Source: an uncultured Clostridia bacterium (GTDB taxonomy: Bacteria > Bacillota > Clostridia > TANB77 > CAG-508). Taken from it: DNA of 64,000 nt. The notes under the pieces are model-generated. The model saw nothing but the letters and a program-made list of their open reading frames with translations. It made no database searches and was not told the origin of the DNA. Location of the stretch: NCBI GenBank assembly GCA_934182605.1, contig CAKPRQ010000001.1, positions 1 to 64,000 on the forward strand. Direction: 5' to 3'. This document shows, one piece after another, positions 28,456 to 38,108 of the stretch. The first letter of the stretch is position 1, and every line of letters begins with the position of its first letter. Made by a program: the position numbers and the translations under genes.

Positions 28456-29115
28456 TTATAATAAACGTGTTCCATTTATTATTAACTCAAACCAAATTTT
28501 TAAAAATGCTGCAGCTGATTTGCTCATCATTGTTCTTTCCATAAATATTTCAAAATAATCTAATACTGGGCATATTTTAGTATCTATAGTTAAAAGTAAC
28601 GATATTTTTCGTTCTTTACTATTTGTAAGAAGTTCTGCTGATGTTACAGCATAATTTACCCTATCATGTTTATCAAAATTTGCCATATTTGTTTTAGCTA
28701 CTCTATCTCTATGCACATCTGATTTATCTGCTAAAATTAATGCAGCAGATATATCACTAACTGCAGTTCCAGTATTTTCATCGTGATTTCCTACTGCCAT
28801 TAATATCTCAGTTCTTGATTTATTATCCATGCCCATCTCTTTTAAAATATTATAAGCAAGTAATGCACTATTATGTGCATGATCTACTCTATTTACACTA
28901 TTTCCAATATCGTGCAAATATCCTGCAATTTTTGCCAGTTCGATTCTTTCTTCTGGATATCCTAGAGTTTCTAAAATCTTCCCTGCTCTATGTGATACAA
29001 TATTTATATGCCTTTGCCCATGTTCTGTATACCCTAAAACATCTAGTTGCTTTACAGCACAATTAATGAGTTCTTGTACTTCATCATTATTTTTTACATC
29101 TTCTAACGTTATCAA
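28456..29115 (-). CDS. HD-domain phosphohydrolase
   Basis: 219 residues. Metal-binding HD motif: GQRHINIVSHRAG (about 38), AGYLHDIGN (HD near 68-69) and a downstream VGNHDENTG. A compact HD protein with no partner domain; such proteins hydrolyse nucleotides or phosphate esters. Upstream of secD by 23 bases, so possibly co-transcribed. No specific substrate can be named. Confidence 0.88.
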   Translation of the reverse strand: MITLEDVKNNDEVQELINCAVKQLDVLGYTEHGQRHINIVSHRAGKILETLGYPEERIELAKIAGYLHDIGNSVNRVDHAHNSALLAYNILKEMGMDNKSRTEILMAVGNHDENTGTAVSDISAALILADKSDVHRDRVAKTNMANFDKHDRVNYAVTSAELLTNSKERKISLLLTIDTKICPVLDYFEIFMERTMMSKSAAAFLKIWFELIINGTRLL

Positions 29116-29202
29116 AATATTACCTCCAAATTACCTATACATTTTATCTTATATTCTATAAAATTTCAACTGTTTTTTGAAAATTTTTTAATTTTTTCGT
29201 TA

Positions 29203-29275
29203 CAATTCAGTAAGGGAACATATAGTTTTAGCAAAATAGTTGAAATTTATAATCACTTGAAAATACTTGGATTAA
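29203..29275. repeat. Chimeric remnant of families A and B
   Basis: Starts with the family A end GTTACAATTCAGTAAGG and continues as the family B arm AATCACTTGAAAATACT. It shows both families share termini and can recombine or nest. Confidence 0.6.
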
Positions 29276-29280
29276 ATAAA

Positions 29281-29307
29281 AAATCTGAGTATTATAAACT
29301 CAGATTT
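29281..29307 (-). terminator. Terminator of the small membrane protein
   Basis: AAATCTGAG (29281-29289) pairs with CTCAGATTT (29299-29307); on the minus strand T6 and ATTT follow. It starts 2 bases past the stop of the 90-residue gene. Confidence 0.85.
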
Positions 29308-29308
29308 C

Positions 29309-29581
29309 TTATTTTCCACTACCTTCATAAGATTCTTCTAATGGAATTTCTAATTCATTATTTACATCTGTTACATTTTCAACATTTCCCGTTAAATTAT
29401 TTTCATTATTAACTTGATTTTCTGAGTTTACATTGTTTTCTTGTAAACTATTTTTGTTTAAATTAGTTTGATTTTGCTCTACAATATGTAAATCATTTTT
29501 CTTGTTATTGTTTTGAACTAGAAAAAATATTATTCCTCCTATTATAATAATTAATAATATGGCTAATACTACTTTTTTCAT
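29309..29581 (-). CDS. Small membrane-anchored Asn/Gln-rich protein
   Basis: 90 residues: an N-terminal transmembrane helix (about 4-22), then a low-complexity tail rich in Asn, Gln and Glu ending EESYEGSGK. The helix plus disordered exterior suggests a surface or sporulation-type small protein. Not recognised. Follows the metallophosphoesterase by 19 bases and is closed by its own terminator. Confidence 0.7.
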   Translation of the reverse strand: MKKVVLAILLIIIIGGIIFFLVQNNNKKNDLHIVEQNQTNLNKNSLQENNVNSENQVNNENNLTGNVENVTDVNNELEIPLEESYEGSGK

Positions 29582-29600
29582 AACTTTTTCTCCTACATTT

Positions 29601-30293
29601 TCAAATTATTTTATACAATTTAAAATCCAAATAGTCACAACTTACTAATTTAAATTTTATTTTAGAACTTTCTATACATTCTATTTCTTTATCAGTTTTA
29701 CCATGTATATGACCATAAATACAATACTCAACGCTATAGTTGTTCATTAAGTCTATAAAATTTACATCTGTACTTTCTATAAATGGTGGATAATGCATAT
29801 TCACAATTATTTTTTTATCATTTCCGTATTTATTCACTCCATCTTTTAAAGATAATTCTAATCTTAACCACTCTCGCTTTAAAATCTTTAAATCATCTTC
29901 TGTATTAGAATCTTCCCAACCTCTTGTACCAGCTATTATATAATCTTCAAATAAATAGCTATTATTATGCAGAAAATTTATTGATTTTATATCATTTTCT
30001 TCCAAAAACTTACTCATTTTACCTAAAGAATTCCACCAATAATCGTGATTGCCTTTTAGTAAAATTTTTTTGCCAGGTAATTCCTCTAAATATCTAAATT
30101 CCTCTAAATTTCCTTTTAAATCCATAGCCCAAGAAAAATCACCGGGTAATAATACTAAATCCTTCTCATTGACTTTACTTTCCCAGTCTAATTTTATTTT
30201 CTTATAATGTTCTTTCCAATTATCTCCGAATATCTCCATTGGCTTATTTTTATTAAACGCTAAGTGTAAATCTGAAATTGCATAAATACTCAT
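29601..30293 (-). CDS. Calcineurin-like metallophosphoesterase
   Basis: 230 residues with all metallophosphatase blocks: YAISDLHLA (D-x-H), LLPGDFSWAM (GD), LLKGNHDYWWNSLGK (GNHD), VNMHYPPF and the final YGHIHGKTD. A Firmicute-type single-domain phosphoesterase; substrate unknown. LLPGDF uses CCC-GGT and is intact, unlike the CCA-CGG breaks elsewhere. 20 bases downstream of tsaD. Confidence 0.9.
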   Translation of the reverse strand: MSIYAISDLHLAFNKNKPMEIFGDNWKEHYKKIKLDWESKVNEKDLVLLPGDFSWAMDLKGNLEEFRYLEELPGKKILLKGNHDYWWNSLGKMSKFLEENDIKSINFLHNNSYLFEDYIIAGTRGWEDSNTEDDLKILKREWLRLELSLKDGVNKYGNDKKIIVNMHYPPFIESTDVNFIDLMNNYSVEYCIYGHIHGKTDKEIECIESSKIKFKLVSCDYLDFKLYKII

Positions 30294-30313
30294 TATTTTT
30301 CCTCTCTTTATTT

Positions 30314-31321
30314 TTAACTTATTTTCAAATTAGGTATAGCATTTAATGTTAAGTCTGAAGTTTCTCCATTCATGTACCTATAGTATGCTGCAGATGCTAT
30401 CATAGCTGCATTATCTGTACATAATATCATTTCTGGATAATAAACATTAATTCCTTTTTGTTTTAGCTTTTCAAATTCATTTCTTATATACGAATTTGCA
30501 GATACGCCACCCGCCAATGCTACAGTATTTATTTTCAAGTCTTCTAATGCACTTAAAGTGTTTTCTATTAGAATTTCTGTTGTACACTTTTCAAAACTTA
30601 TACATAAATCTGCCTTGTTAATATCTGGAGTTTTGTGATGTAAATTTATAACTGCTGTTTTTATACCACTAAAACTAAAGTCTAAATTATCCATATGTGG
30701 TTTTGGCAATACGATATTTGGAGTTCCTTCTTTTGCTAATTTATCTATTTTAGGACCTCCTGGATAACCAAGTCCTATTACTCTTGCTACTTTGTCATAT
30801 GCCTCGCCTATAGCATCATCTCTAGTTTTGCCTAGTATTTCAAATTCATTATAATCTTTTATATGTACTAAGTGTGTATGCCCACCTGATATTATTAAAC
30901 ATAAAAAAGGTGGTTTTAATTCAGAGTGCGAAATATAATTTGCTGCTATATGTCCCTCTATATGGTTTACTCCCAAAAGTGGCTTATTTAAAGCTAAACT
31001 TAAGCCTTTAGCATACGATACTCCCACTAATAACGCGCCTACTAATCCAGGACCTTTAGTACAACTTATTAAGTCTATATCATCAAAAGTAACATTTGCT
31101 TGTTTTAAAGCTTCTTTTACAACAAAATTAATATTTTTAACATGATTCCTAGAAGCTATTTCTGGAACTACTCCACCAAATTCTTCATGTATTTTTATTT
31201 GAGAATTTATTACATTAGATAATACTTCTCTACCATTTTTTACAACAGCCACAGATGTCTCATCACAACTTGTCTCTATACCTAATACTAATATGTCTTT
31301 TTCATTCATTATTACATCCAT
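30314..31321 (-). CDS. tsaD: tRNA N6-threonylcarbamoyladenosine synthesis protein TsaD
   Basis: 335 residues, ASKHA fold. [15 protein letters not shown] at the N-terminus, metal-binding NHIEGHI (about 112-118), SGGHTHLV and a C-terminal [13 protein letters not shown]. Transfers threonylcarbamate to A37 of ANN-decoding tRNAs with TsaB and TsaE (not in the window). The first ATG (31321) nearly touches its GAGGAG site; the ATG 12 bases later is possible. YPGGP is encoded by an intact CCAGG. Confidence 0.97.
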   Translation of the reverse strand: MDVIMNEKDILVLGIETSCDETSVAVVKNGREVLSNVINSQIKIHEEFGGVVPEIASRNHVKNINFVVKEALKQANVTFDDIDLISCTKGPGLVGALLVGVSYAKGLSLALNKPLLGVNHIEGHIAANYISHSELKPPFLCLIISGGHTHLVHIKDYNEFEILGKTRDDAIGEAYDKVARVIGLGYPGGPKIDKLAKEGTPNIVLPKPHMDNLDFSFSGIKTAVINLHHKTPDINKADLCISFEKCTTEILIENTLSALEDLKINTVALAGGVSANSYIRNEFEKLKQKGINVYYPEMILCTDNAAMIASAAYYRYMNGETSDLTLNAIPNLKIS

Positions 31322-31375
31322 TCTCCTCTTGTAATATATATTTACGCAACTTTTTGTTTATAATTTACAACTGTT

Positions 31376-32086
31376 CTAAATCAACATACCTACTAAATCC
31401 ATTAGACGTGCATATAAGAAGTTATTTATAGGAGCGACTATATCTCCTGCTATTCCTGTGATAAATAATATTAAAAATACTATATAAAAAATATATTGTT
31501 TAGATTCAAACCATACCTTTCCATTGTACGGTAAAAAATGCATTAATATTTTTGAACCATCTAATGGTGGTATTGGTATCAAGTTAAATACTCCTAAACC
31601 TATATTCAAAATTATAGTATATTGTATTATTAATCCTACTGTAGAAAAAGCAGATTGAAGACCTGCAAATCTTATTATTATTGCATATATAATAGCAAAT
31701 ATTATCGCTACTATAAAATTAGCTAATGGACCTGCAACAGATACTATTGCCTCACTTGCTGATATTGAATATTTTCCTCTAAAATTATTTGGATTTATTT
31801 GAACTGGTCTACCCCATCCAAAATGTGCTACTATAAGCATTGCTAAACCTATTGGATCTATATGACTCAATGGATTTAAATTAAGTCTTCCTTGATACAT
31901 AGGAGTATTATCTCCTAATTTATACGCTGTCCATGCATGAGCAAATTCATGGAATGTAATTGCTATAACAACTCCTGGTAAACTTAATAACAATCCCATT
32001 ATTCCTTCTGTTCCCATACTCACTAATGCAAATATCAAAACTGCTCCTACTATAATATATAGAGTTCTTCTATCAAAATTAAACAT
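31376..32086 (-). CDS. M50 site-2 protease family membrane protein (YwhC-like)
   Basis: 236 residues, mostly transmembrane. Zinc motif HEFAH at 46-50, and the third ligand region NLIPIPPLDGSKIL near 165-178 (Asp in PPLDG). No PDZ domain, placing it in the short Rv1737c/YwhC-like group rather than RseP. Function in Firmicutes is poorly known. 19 bases after lysS, so likely co-transcribed. Confidence 0.92.
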   Translation of the reverse strand: MFNFDRRTLYIIVGAVLIFALVSMGTEGIMGLLLSLPGVVIAITFHEFAHAWTAYKLGDNTPMYQGRLNLNPLSHIDPIGLAMLIVAHFGWGRPVQINPNNFRGKYSISASEAIVSVAGPLANFIVAIIFAIIYAIIIRFAGLQSAFSTVGLIIQYTIILNIGLGVFNLIPIPPLDGSKILMHFLPYNGKVWFESKQYIFYIVFLILFITGIAGDIVAPINNFLYARLMDLVGMLI

Positions 32087-32105
32087 AAAATTTTCCTTTC
32101 AAAAT

Positions 32106-33602
32106 TTAACTTAATGGTTTCATTGTTGGGAATAGTAATACATCTCTAATTGATGAAGAGTCTGTTAATAACATTATAAGTCTATCGATTCCTATTCCTA
32201 AACCTCCTGTTGGTGGCATACCATATTCAAGTGCATTTATAAAATCTGAATCTAGCATATTTGCTTCCTCATCACCATTTTCACGTGCTCTCATCTGAGC
32301 TTCAAATCTTTCTAATTGATCTATTGGGTCATTTAATTCTGAATATGCATTTCCATACTCTCTACCACATATAAATAATTCGAAACGCTCTGTTAAACGT
32401 GGGTCAGATACTTTTCTTTTTGTTAATGGTGATACTTCTACAGGATAATCACATACAAATGTTGGTTGTATTAATGTTTCTTCTACTTTTTCTTCAAATA
32501 CTAAATTAATCAATTCGCCACGTGTTGTCTTTTTAGGATCGTATTCTATTCCTAATTCTTTTACTTTTGCTAGGGCTTCTTCATCAGAATTTATTTCATT
32601 AAAATCTACCCCTGTAACATTTTTTATAGCATCGATCATTGTAATTCTTTTCCAAGATGGTGTTAAATCAACTTCTTGCCCTTGGTAAGTTATAACTGTA
32701 GTTCCTAAAACTTCTTTTGCTACCGTAGATATTAATTCTTCAGTTATATTCATCATATCATTATAATCTTCATATGCTGAGTATAATTCGATATTTGTGA
32801 ATTCTGGATTATGTTTTATAGAAATACCTTCATTTCTAAACATTCTTCCCATTTCATAAACTTTATCGAATCCACCTATTATTAATCTTTTTAAATAAAG
32901 TTCATTTGCAATTCTTAAATACATATCCATATCTAAAGTATTATGATGTGTTTCGAATGGTCTTGCTGCAGCACCACCTGGAATTGTATTTAATATTGGT
33001 GTTTCTACTTCTAAATAGCCTTTATTATCTAAAAAAGCTCTTATAGCTTTTATAATTTTACTTCTTTTTAAGAATGTATCTTTAACTTCTGGGTTCATTA
33101 TTAAATCGACATATCTTTGTCTGTATCTTAAGTCTACATCTTTTAAACCATGGAATTTTTCTGGTAATGGTCTTAAAGATTTGGATAAAAGAGTTACTTT
33201 TTTAGCATGAATTGAAATTTCTTCAGTTTTAGTTTTAAATACAAACCCCTCTATTCCAATCATATCTCCAATATCATAAGATTTAAATTCTTTATACTCT
33301 TCTTCTCCTAAGTCATTTAAACTTACATAACTTTGGATTTTTCCTGTAGCATCTTGAATATTACAAAAGGAAGCCTTTCCCATAATTCTTTTACTCATTA
33401 AACGCCCTGCTACCACTACATCTTTTTGTTCTAGCTCTTCATAATTATCTCTAACTTCTTGCGTCAAGTGAGTTCTATTAAATTTTGTTATGTTAAAAGG
33501 ATTCTTCCCTCTTTCTTGCAATTCCTCTAATTTTTCCTTTCTAATTTTAATTAAATGATTTTCATCAACTTCTTGATTTGTTATTGCTTCATTTTCACTC
33601 AT
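32106..33602 (-). CDS. lysS: Lysyl-tRNA synthetase, class II
   Basis: 498 residues. The N-terminal OB-fold anticodon domain (about 60-160), motif 1 ([15 protein letters not shown]), motif 2 ([20 protein letters not shown]) and motif 3 ([14 protein letters not shown] near the end) are all intact. [10 protein letters not shown] is encoded by an intact CCAGGTGG, a useful control for the CGG breaks. No T-box is visible in the 80-base upstream gap. Confidence 0.97.
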   Translation of the reverse strand: MSENEAITNQEVDENHLIKIRKEKLEELQERGKNPFNITKFNRTHLTQEVRDNYEELEQKDVVVAGRLMSKRIMGKASFCNIQDATGKIQSYVSLNDLGEEEYKEFKSYDIGDMIGIEGFVFKTKTEEISIHAKKVTLLSKSLRPLPEKFHGLKDVDLRYRQRYVDLIMNPEVKDTFLKRSKIIKAIRAFLDNKGYLEVETPILNTIPGGAAARPFETHHNTLDMDMYLRIANELYLKRLIIGGFDKVYEMGRMFRNEGISIKHNPEFTNIELYSAYEDYNDMMNITEELISTVAKEVLGTTVITYQGQEVDLTPSWKRITMIDAIKNVTGVDFNEINSDEEALAKVKELGIEYDPKKTTRGELINLVFEEKVEETLIQPTFVCDYPVEVSPLTKRKVSDPRLTERFELFICGREYGNAYSELNDPIDQLERFEAQMRARENGDEEANMLDSDFINALEYGMPPTGGLGIGIDRLIMLLTDSSSIRDVLLFPTMKPLS

Positions 33603-33682
33603 TATTAAAACAGTCCTTTCTTTTAATAGTTAATATAAGTATTATTTTTATAAATATATTAAATTATAATAATAATTTATAA

Positions 33683-34423
33683 TTACTCTGGTAGTATTAC
33701 AGAATTACTATTCATATATTTTTGCATTATATATGAATTATAATCAAATGGTGTATGTCTTTCTGGCTCATCATATTGAACACCAAAAGTTTCAACAGTC
33801 ATAGATTTTATTACTGGTTTTTCTACAGGAGTTTCACCTTGGTTACCATTTTCATCTGTCGTACGCTCTGTATTAGATATTGCTTTTACAACATCTAAGC
33901 CTTCTATAACTTTACCAAATGCTGCATATAATCCATCATATCCGCTTGAATTTGCTAAACAGATGAAGAATTGTGTTCCTGCTGAATTATAACCTTTCTC
34001 TATTATACTAGAATCTAAATTTGAAAAATCCATTCTAGCCATAGATACAGTACCTTCTACGTGTTTTAAGGTATTTTTAGTATATCCATTAGCTGCAAAT
34101 TCACCATTTATAGCAAATTCATCATTTCCAGATCCAGTACCTTCTTTATCTCCACCTTGTATTAAAACATTTGGTATTACTCTATGATATGTTAATCCAT
34201 TATAATAACCATCATTTATTAATTTAATAAAGTTTGCAACAGTATTTGGAGCCATATCTGGGTACAATTCAATTTTTACAGTACCATAATTTTCAACCTC
34301 CATTGTTACTATTGGATTTCTAAAATTTTCTACACTTTTCTTATAGTATCCTAATACTAAAACTTCTAATATTATTACTAATATTATTACTAAAATTGCC
34401 AATAAAATGTTCTTTACTTTCAT
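33683..34423 (-). CDS. Membrane-anchored cyclophilin-type peptidyl-prolyl isomerase
   Basis: About 246 residues: N-terminal helix (about 5-25), then a cyclophilin domain with YHRVIPNVLIQGGDKEGTG, GTVSMAR, SAGTQFFICL and the loop YAAFGKVIEGLDVV. Key catalytic Arg (in YHRVI) and FFI are present. Outside the membrane it would assist folding of exported proteins. GTG at 34435 is in frame, but ATG at 34423 follows GGAGGT. Confidence 0.92.
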   Translation of the reverse strand: MKVKNILLAILVIILVIILEVLVLGYYKKSVENFRNPIVTMEVENYGTVKIELYPDMAPNTVANFIKLINDGYYNGLTYHRVIPNVLIQGGDKEGTGSGNDEFAINGEFAANGYTKNTLKHVEGTVSMARMDFSNLDSSIIEKGYNSAGTQFFICLANSSGYDGLYAAFGKVIEGLDVVKAISNTERTTDENGNQGETPVEKPVIKSMTVETFGVQYDEPERHTPFDYNSYIMQKYMNSNSVILPE

Positions 34424-34439
34424 TTTTACCTCCACTTTT

Positions 34440-34922
34440 TCATAAAATATTAATTAATTCATCTATAGAATAATACATATTTCCGTCTATTTTAATTCCG
34501 TCACAACTATAGACTTCAGAATTTCCATAAGATATTATAACATTTTGCTCCATATTTTTCAAGCCTATTTTTTCTAAATCTGATATAGATAAATACGTAT
34601 ATTTAGAATAGTCTGTTATTCCGTTTTGGTTTAAAATATTTGTAACTTTTTCTTTTAATGTAGTATCTAAATTATTATACGGTATTCCTATATTATCATA
34701 AGCTGTTGTCCCTAATTCAATTTCTTTATTTATAATTAACATCTTTTGTTCTACTAATTCTAATTGTGAAATAAAATTATATTTTTCACTTTCATCTATT
34801 CCCGACATACTTACAGTTACTGCAACACTTGCTAGTATTCCTAATACAATAACAGTTATTACTAGGATAGATAAAGTTATTCCTTTATTAGATTGTAATT
34901 TCTTTTTAATTTTCAATTTCAT
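34440..34922 (-). CDS. Prepilin-like protein with type IV pilin N-terminus
   Basis: 160 residues. A basic leader and a prepilin-peptidase motif NKG-ITLSILVITVIVLGIL (cleavage after Gly) precede a hydrophobic helix, as in the KGITLIxLVITIIVLxILA proteins abundant in Clostridia. Position 5 of the mature protein is Ser rather than Glu, so pilus assembly is uncertain. The globular part is unassigned. 40 bases downstream of disA. Confidence 0.7.
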   Translation of the reverse strand: MKLKIKKKLQSNKGITLSILVITVIVLGILASVAVTVSMSGIDESEKYNFISQLELVEQKMLIINKEIELGTTAYDNIGIPYNNLDTTLKEKVTNILNQNGITDYSKYTYLSISDLEKIGLKNMEQNVIISYGNSEVYSCDGIKIDGNMYYSIDELINIL

Positions 34923-34962
34923 CCTATTTTCAATTCCTTTCTACAGGTAATTTATTGTGCTA

Positions 34963-36046
34963 TTAATATATTACATTATCAAACATATACTGATCTTGAA
35001 TTCTTTTTAACGTTTGTTTTATATTTTTCGCTCTTATTTCTCCTATTCCTTCTACTTTTACTAAAGAATCAATTTCAGCAACTAATATATGTTGAAAAGA
35101 TTTATAAGATCTTACCAAATTATCTACAACTGTTGAAGGTACTTTAGGAATTTTACTTAATACTCTGTATCCTCTAGGATATACAGCAACTTCTTCATAA
35201 TCTTCTGAATCGTTATATCCCAATAGTTTTGCAATCATTTTAGATTTAATAACACCTTCAACTGATATTTTTTTAATATCTTGTAAAACTTTTTCATAAC
35301 TCTTTCTTGAATTTACTAAGTAATCTTTTATTAAATTAACTTCTTCAGCATCAATACCATCTATCAATTCTTGTAGTTGCATTTCTATTAATCTACCATC
35401 TTCCCCTAATTCAAACACAGCATTTTCAACTTCTTTTTTTATTACCATTACTTGTTCAATTCTTTCGATACAATTTATAACATTATCTAATGTAACAGTA
35501 TCGTTAAATTCATATTCATTTAAAATACTTATTTTTGTATCCAAAACTTTTTTATATTTCTCAAGTATCTGCAACGCTTGATTTGCTTTTGAAATTACTT
35601 TTGAAGTATCTTCTATCACATATCTAAAATTTCCTTTAAATATTGTGATTATATTTCTTCTTTGGGATATACTTATTACTAGTTCATTAGTCTGTTTTGC
35701 AGTACGTTCAGCTGTTCTATGCCTTGTTCCAGTTTCTTTTGTTGGTATAGTTGAGTCTGGTATAATTTGTGCATTCGCATAAAGAATATGTTTCATGTCT
35801 GAACTTAAAACAATAGCTCCATCCATTTTAGCAAGTTCATATAATCTTGAAGCTGTATATTCCTCATTAATGTAAAAACCACCATCCACTATATCCATTA
35901 TTTCTTTAGAATCTCCTACTATAATTAAAGCTCCTGTTTTTGCCTTTAAAATATTTTCTAAACCTTCTCTTATAGCTGTTCCGTGGTGCAATTGTTTTTA
36001 AAATATTTTCAAATAAATTGCTCTCTGCTTTCGTTGAAAAATCCAA
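34963..36046 (-). CDS. disA: DNA integrity scanning diadenylate cyclase DisA, split by a +1 frameshift at CGG
   Basis: The main frame holds the DAC domain (GALIIVGD, MDGAIVLSSD, TRHRTAERTAKQT: DGA and RHR motifs) and a helix-hairpin-helix C-terminus (VEGIGEIRAKNIK). It has no start in frame at its N-terminus. An upstream frame begins at TTG 36046 behind GGAGGTG (DFSTKAESNLFENIL) and reads APR at CCA-CGG-AAC. Skipping one base gives KTIAPGTAIREGLENIL, the conserved DisA entry. Break at 35981-35986. Makes c-di-AMP and scans DNA; downstream of radA as in Bacilli and Clostridia. Confidence 0.92.
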
Positions 36047-36068
36047 TAGTTACACCTCCAATATGTTA

Positions 36069-37431
36069 TTATTTTTTGAGTATAAATTTTACTGCTTCAT
36101 TTATATTTTTTACTCCTATTATTTCTAAGTCAAATTTATCTTTTAATAATTTTTTATTATTTTCTGGAATTATACAAGTTTTAAAGCCTAGTTTCTCTAT
36201 TTCTCTTAATCGCTTTTCTATCATATTTACGCTTCTTACTTCGCCAGTTAATCCCACTTCGCCTATTGCTACTAGTTTTTTATCTATACTTATATTTTTA
36301 TAGCTTGAAACTGCTGCTAATATTACTCCTAAATCTATAGATGGCTCATTTACTTTAATTCCACCTACTATATTTAAATATATATCTTGCATTCCTAAAG
36401 GAATATGTAATCTTTTTTCTAAAACTGCTATTAATACACTTACTCTGTTATAATCCATTCCGTTTGCCGTTCTTTTAGGTATTGGACATACAGTTTGTGT
36501 TGTTAATACTTGCAGTTCTAGTAATAACGGTCTTGTTCCTTCTAAACTAGCAACTACTACTGTACCTACAGTTCCATCTTCTCTTTCTGATATTAATACA
36601 CTAGATGGATTGGCAATTTCTACTAAGCCTTCGTTTTGCATCTCAAACATTCCAATTTCATTAGTAGAACCAAAACGATTTTTAACACCTCGTAAAACTC
36701 TATAAGAAAAATACCTCTCACCTTCTAAATATAATACTACATCTACCATATGTTCTAAAACTCTTGGCCCAGCTAAATTTCCATCTTTAGTTACATGACC
36801 TATTATTATTGTTGTTATATCTTTTTCTTTGCATATTCTCATAATTCTAGAAGTTATTTCTCTTACTTGGCTTACACTACCAGCTGCCGATGTTATTTCT
36901 TCACTATACATTGTTTGTATTGAATCTATTATTACTAATTTAGGATTAATGCTTTCTATAGAATTTTGTATTACATCTATATCCGTTTCGCCTAAAAATA
37001 GTATGTCATCATTTTTTATTCCTAATCTATCTGCTCTAATTTTTATTTGCTCTGCAGATTCCTCACCAGATACATATAAAACTTTTCCTTCTCCTTCTAT
37101 TTTATCACAAATTTGAAGAATTAATGTAGATTTTCCAATTCCGTGGTTCTCCACCCAACAAAATTAAAGAACCTTTAACTATGCCACCACCTAAAACCAT
37201 ATCTAATTCTTTAAAGCCTGTCTTTTTTCTCTCCGTCGATTTTTCTTCAATTTCATTCAATTTTCTTGGGGTTACATTTTTAGTTTTTTCTAATGAATTT
37301 GTTGCCTTATCTTTTACTAATTTTTCTTCATAAAAAGTACTCCATTCATTACAAGACGGACATTTTCCAAGCCATTTAGCCGATTCATAACCACAGTTAC
37401 TACACACAAAAATAGTCTTTACTTTTGCCAT
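36069..37431 (-). CDS. radA: DNA repair protein RadA, split by a +1 frameshift at CGG inside Walker A
   Basis: The first 108 codons carry the zinc finger (CSNCGYESAKWLGKCPSC) and FKELDMVLGGGI, then LLGGEP-CGG-AAT and a stop at 37105. Skipping one base gives GGEPGIGKSTLILQIC, the exact Walker A, and continues with the KNRFG motif and Lon-like C-terminal domain to 36069. Break at 37141-37146. RadA is a branch-migration helicase in recombination. Without frameshifting no functional ATPase could be made. Operon with disA. Confidence 0.93.
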
Positions 37432-37503
37432 AATTTCTCCTTTACGAAAATTATATATATTTTACTATAATTTATATAAAATGGCAAGAAAAATTTAAAA
37501 AAA

Positions 37504-37680
37504 TGTTACAATTCGTTACTGTATAATGGTGTGGCACATAAATCACTTGAAAATACTAGTCTAAAATTAAAAATCTCGGCTTGTAAAAGAATATAGAAAT
37601 TCTTTACTGCACATTCGTTTTTAATTTAATCCAAGTATTTTCAAGTGATTATAAATTTCAAACATCATCTTGCAACTACA
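37504..37680. repeat. Family B palindromic repeat, copy 2
   Basis: Same arms as copy 1 (AATCACTTGAAAATACT at 37540-37556; inverse at 37634-37650) and matching interior in the opposite orientation, but without the central extra hairpin. Its right end abuts the stop of the small glycosyltransferase-like gene. Confidence 0.78.
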
Positions 37681-37990
37681 ATTCTCTATATTCAAACTCA
37701 TAATCCTCATTTAGTTTTTTTAATATCTTTTTAGTATTATCTGTAGAATTCATATCTACAACTACAATTTCATTAATATCTAATTTCTGACAATTTAAAA
37801 TTTTATAAAAAAATGTTCTCAAAAATGATTCTATATTATTTTCACAATTCTTTACGCCTATTATAATATGTATTTTACACTTATCTACTTTAGGTGTCTT
37901 TATAAATGTATAAAATATTATTTTTAAAATTTCTATAAAACCATATATCGCACAAATCCAAATAAAACTATAACATAAAAATTCTAACAT
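37676..37990 (-). CDS. Short membrane protein with a glycosyltransferase 2-like segment
   Basis: 104 residues: one helix (about 3-28), then HIIIGVKNCENNIESFLRTF and EIVVVDMNSTDNTKKIL, which resemble the first half of a GT-A nucleotide-sugar fold (the DxS/TxD region). It has no room for the acceptor half, so catalysis is doubtful. A complete short gene of unknown role, or a truncated glycosyltransferase next to repeat B. Confidence 0.6.
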   Translation of the reverse strand: MLEFLCYSFIWICAIYGFIEILKIIFYTFIKTPKVDKCKIHIIIGVKNCENNIESFLRTFFYKILNCQKLDINEIVVVDMNSTDNTKKILKKLNEDYEFEYREL

Positions 37991-38048
37991 AAAATCACAT
38001 CTCCATATTGTATAATATGTTAAGTTTTATTCTTTGTGAAAAAATATT

Positions 38049-38076
38049 ATACCAGCTCATAATTATGTGCTGGTAT
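38049..38076 (-). terminator. Terminator after pyrG
   Basis: ATACCAGC and GCTGGTAT form an 8-bp stem; on the minus strand AATATTTTTT follows. It lies 33 bases past the pyrG stop. Confidence 0.8.
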
Positions 38077-38108
38077 ATATAATCACTATTACAAAAAACC
38101 CTGATAGA

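Noticed and set aside
17642..37146. The CCACGG breaks as simple sequencing artefacts at a methylated CCAGG (Dcm-like) motif
   Set aside because: Several coding-strand CCAGG Pro-Gly sites nearby are intact (in vanW, tsaD, the M50 protease gene, lysS, pyrG and rpsB), and the fifth break is at GAGCGG, not a CCAGG derivative. Artefact is not excluded without reads, but this simple explanation does not fit.
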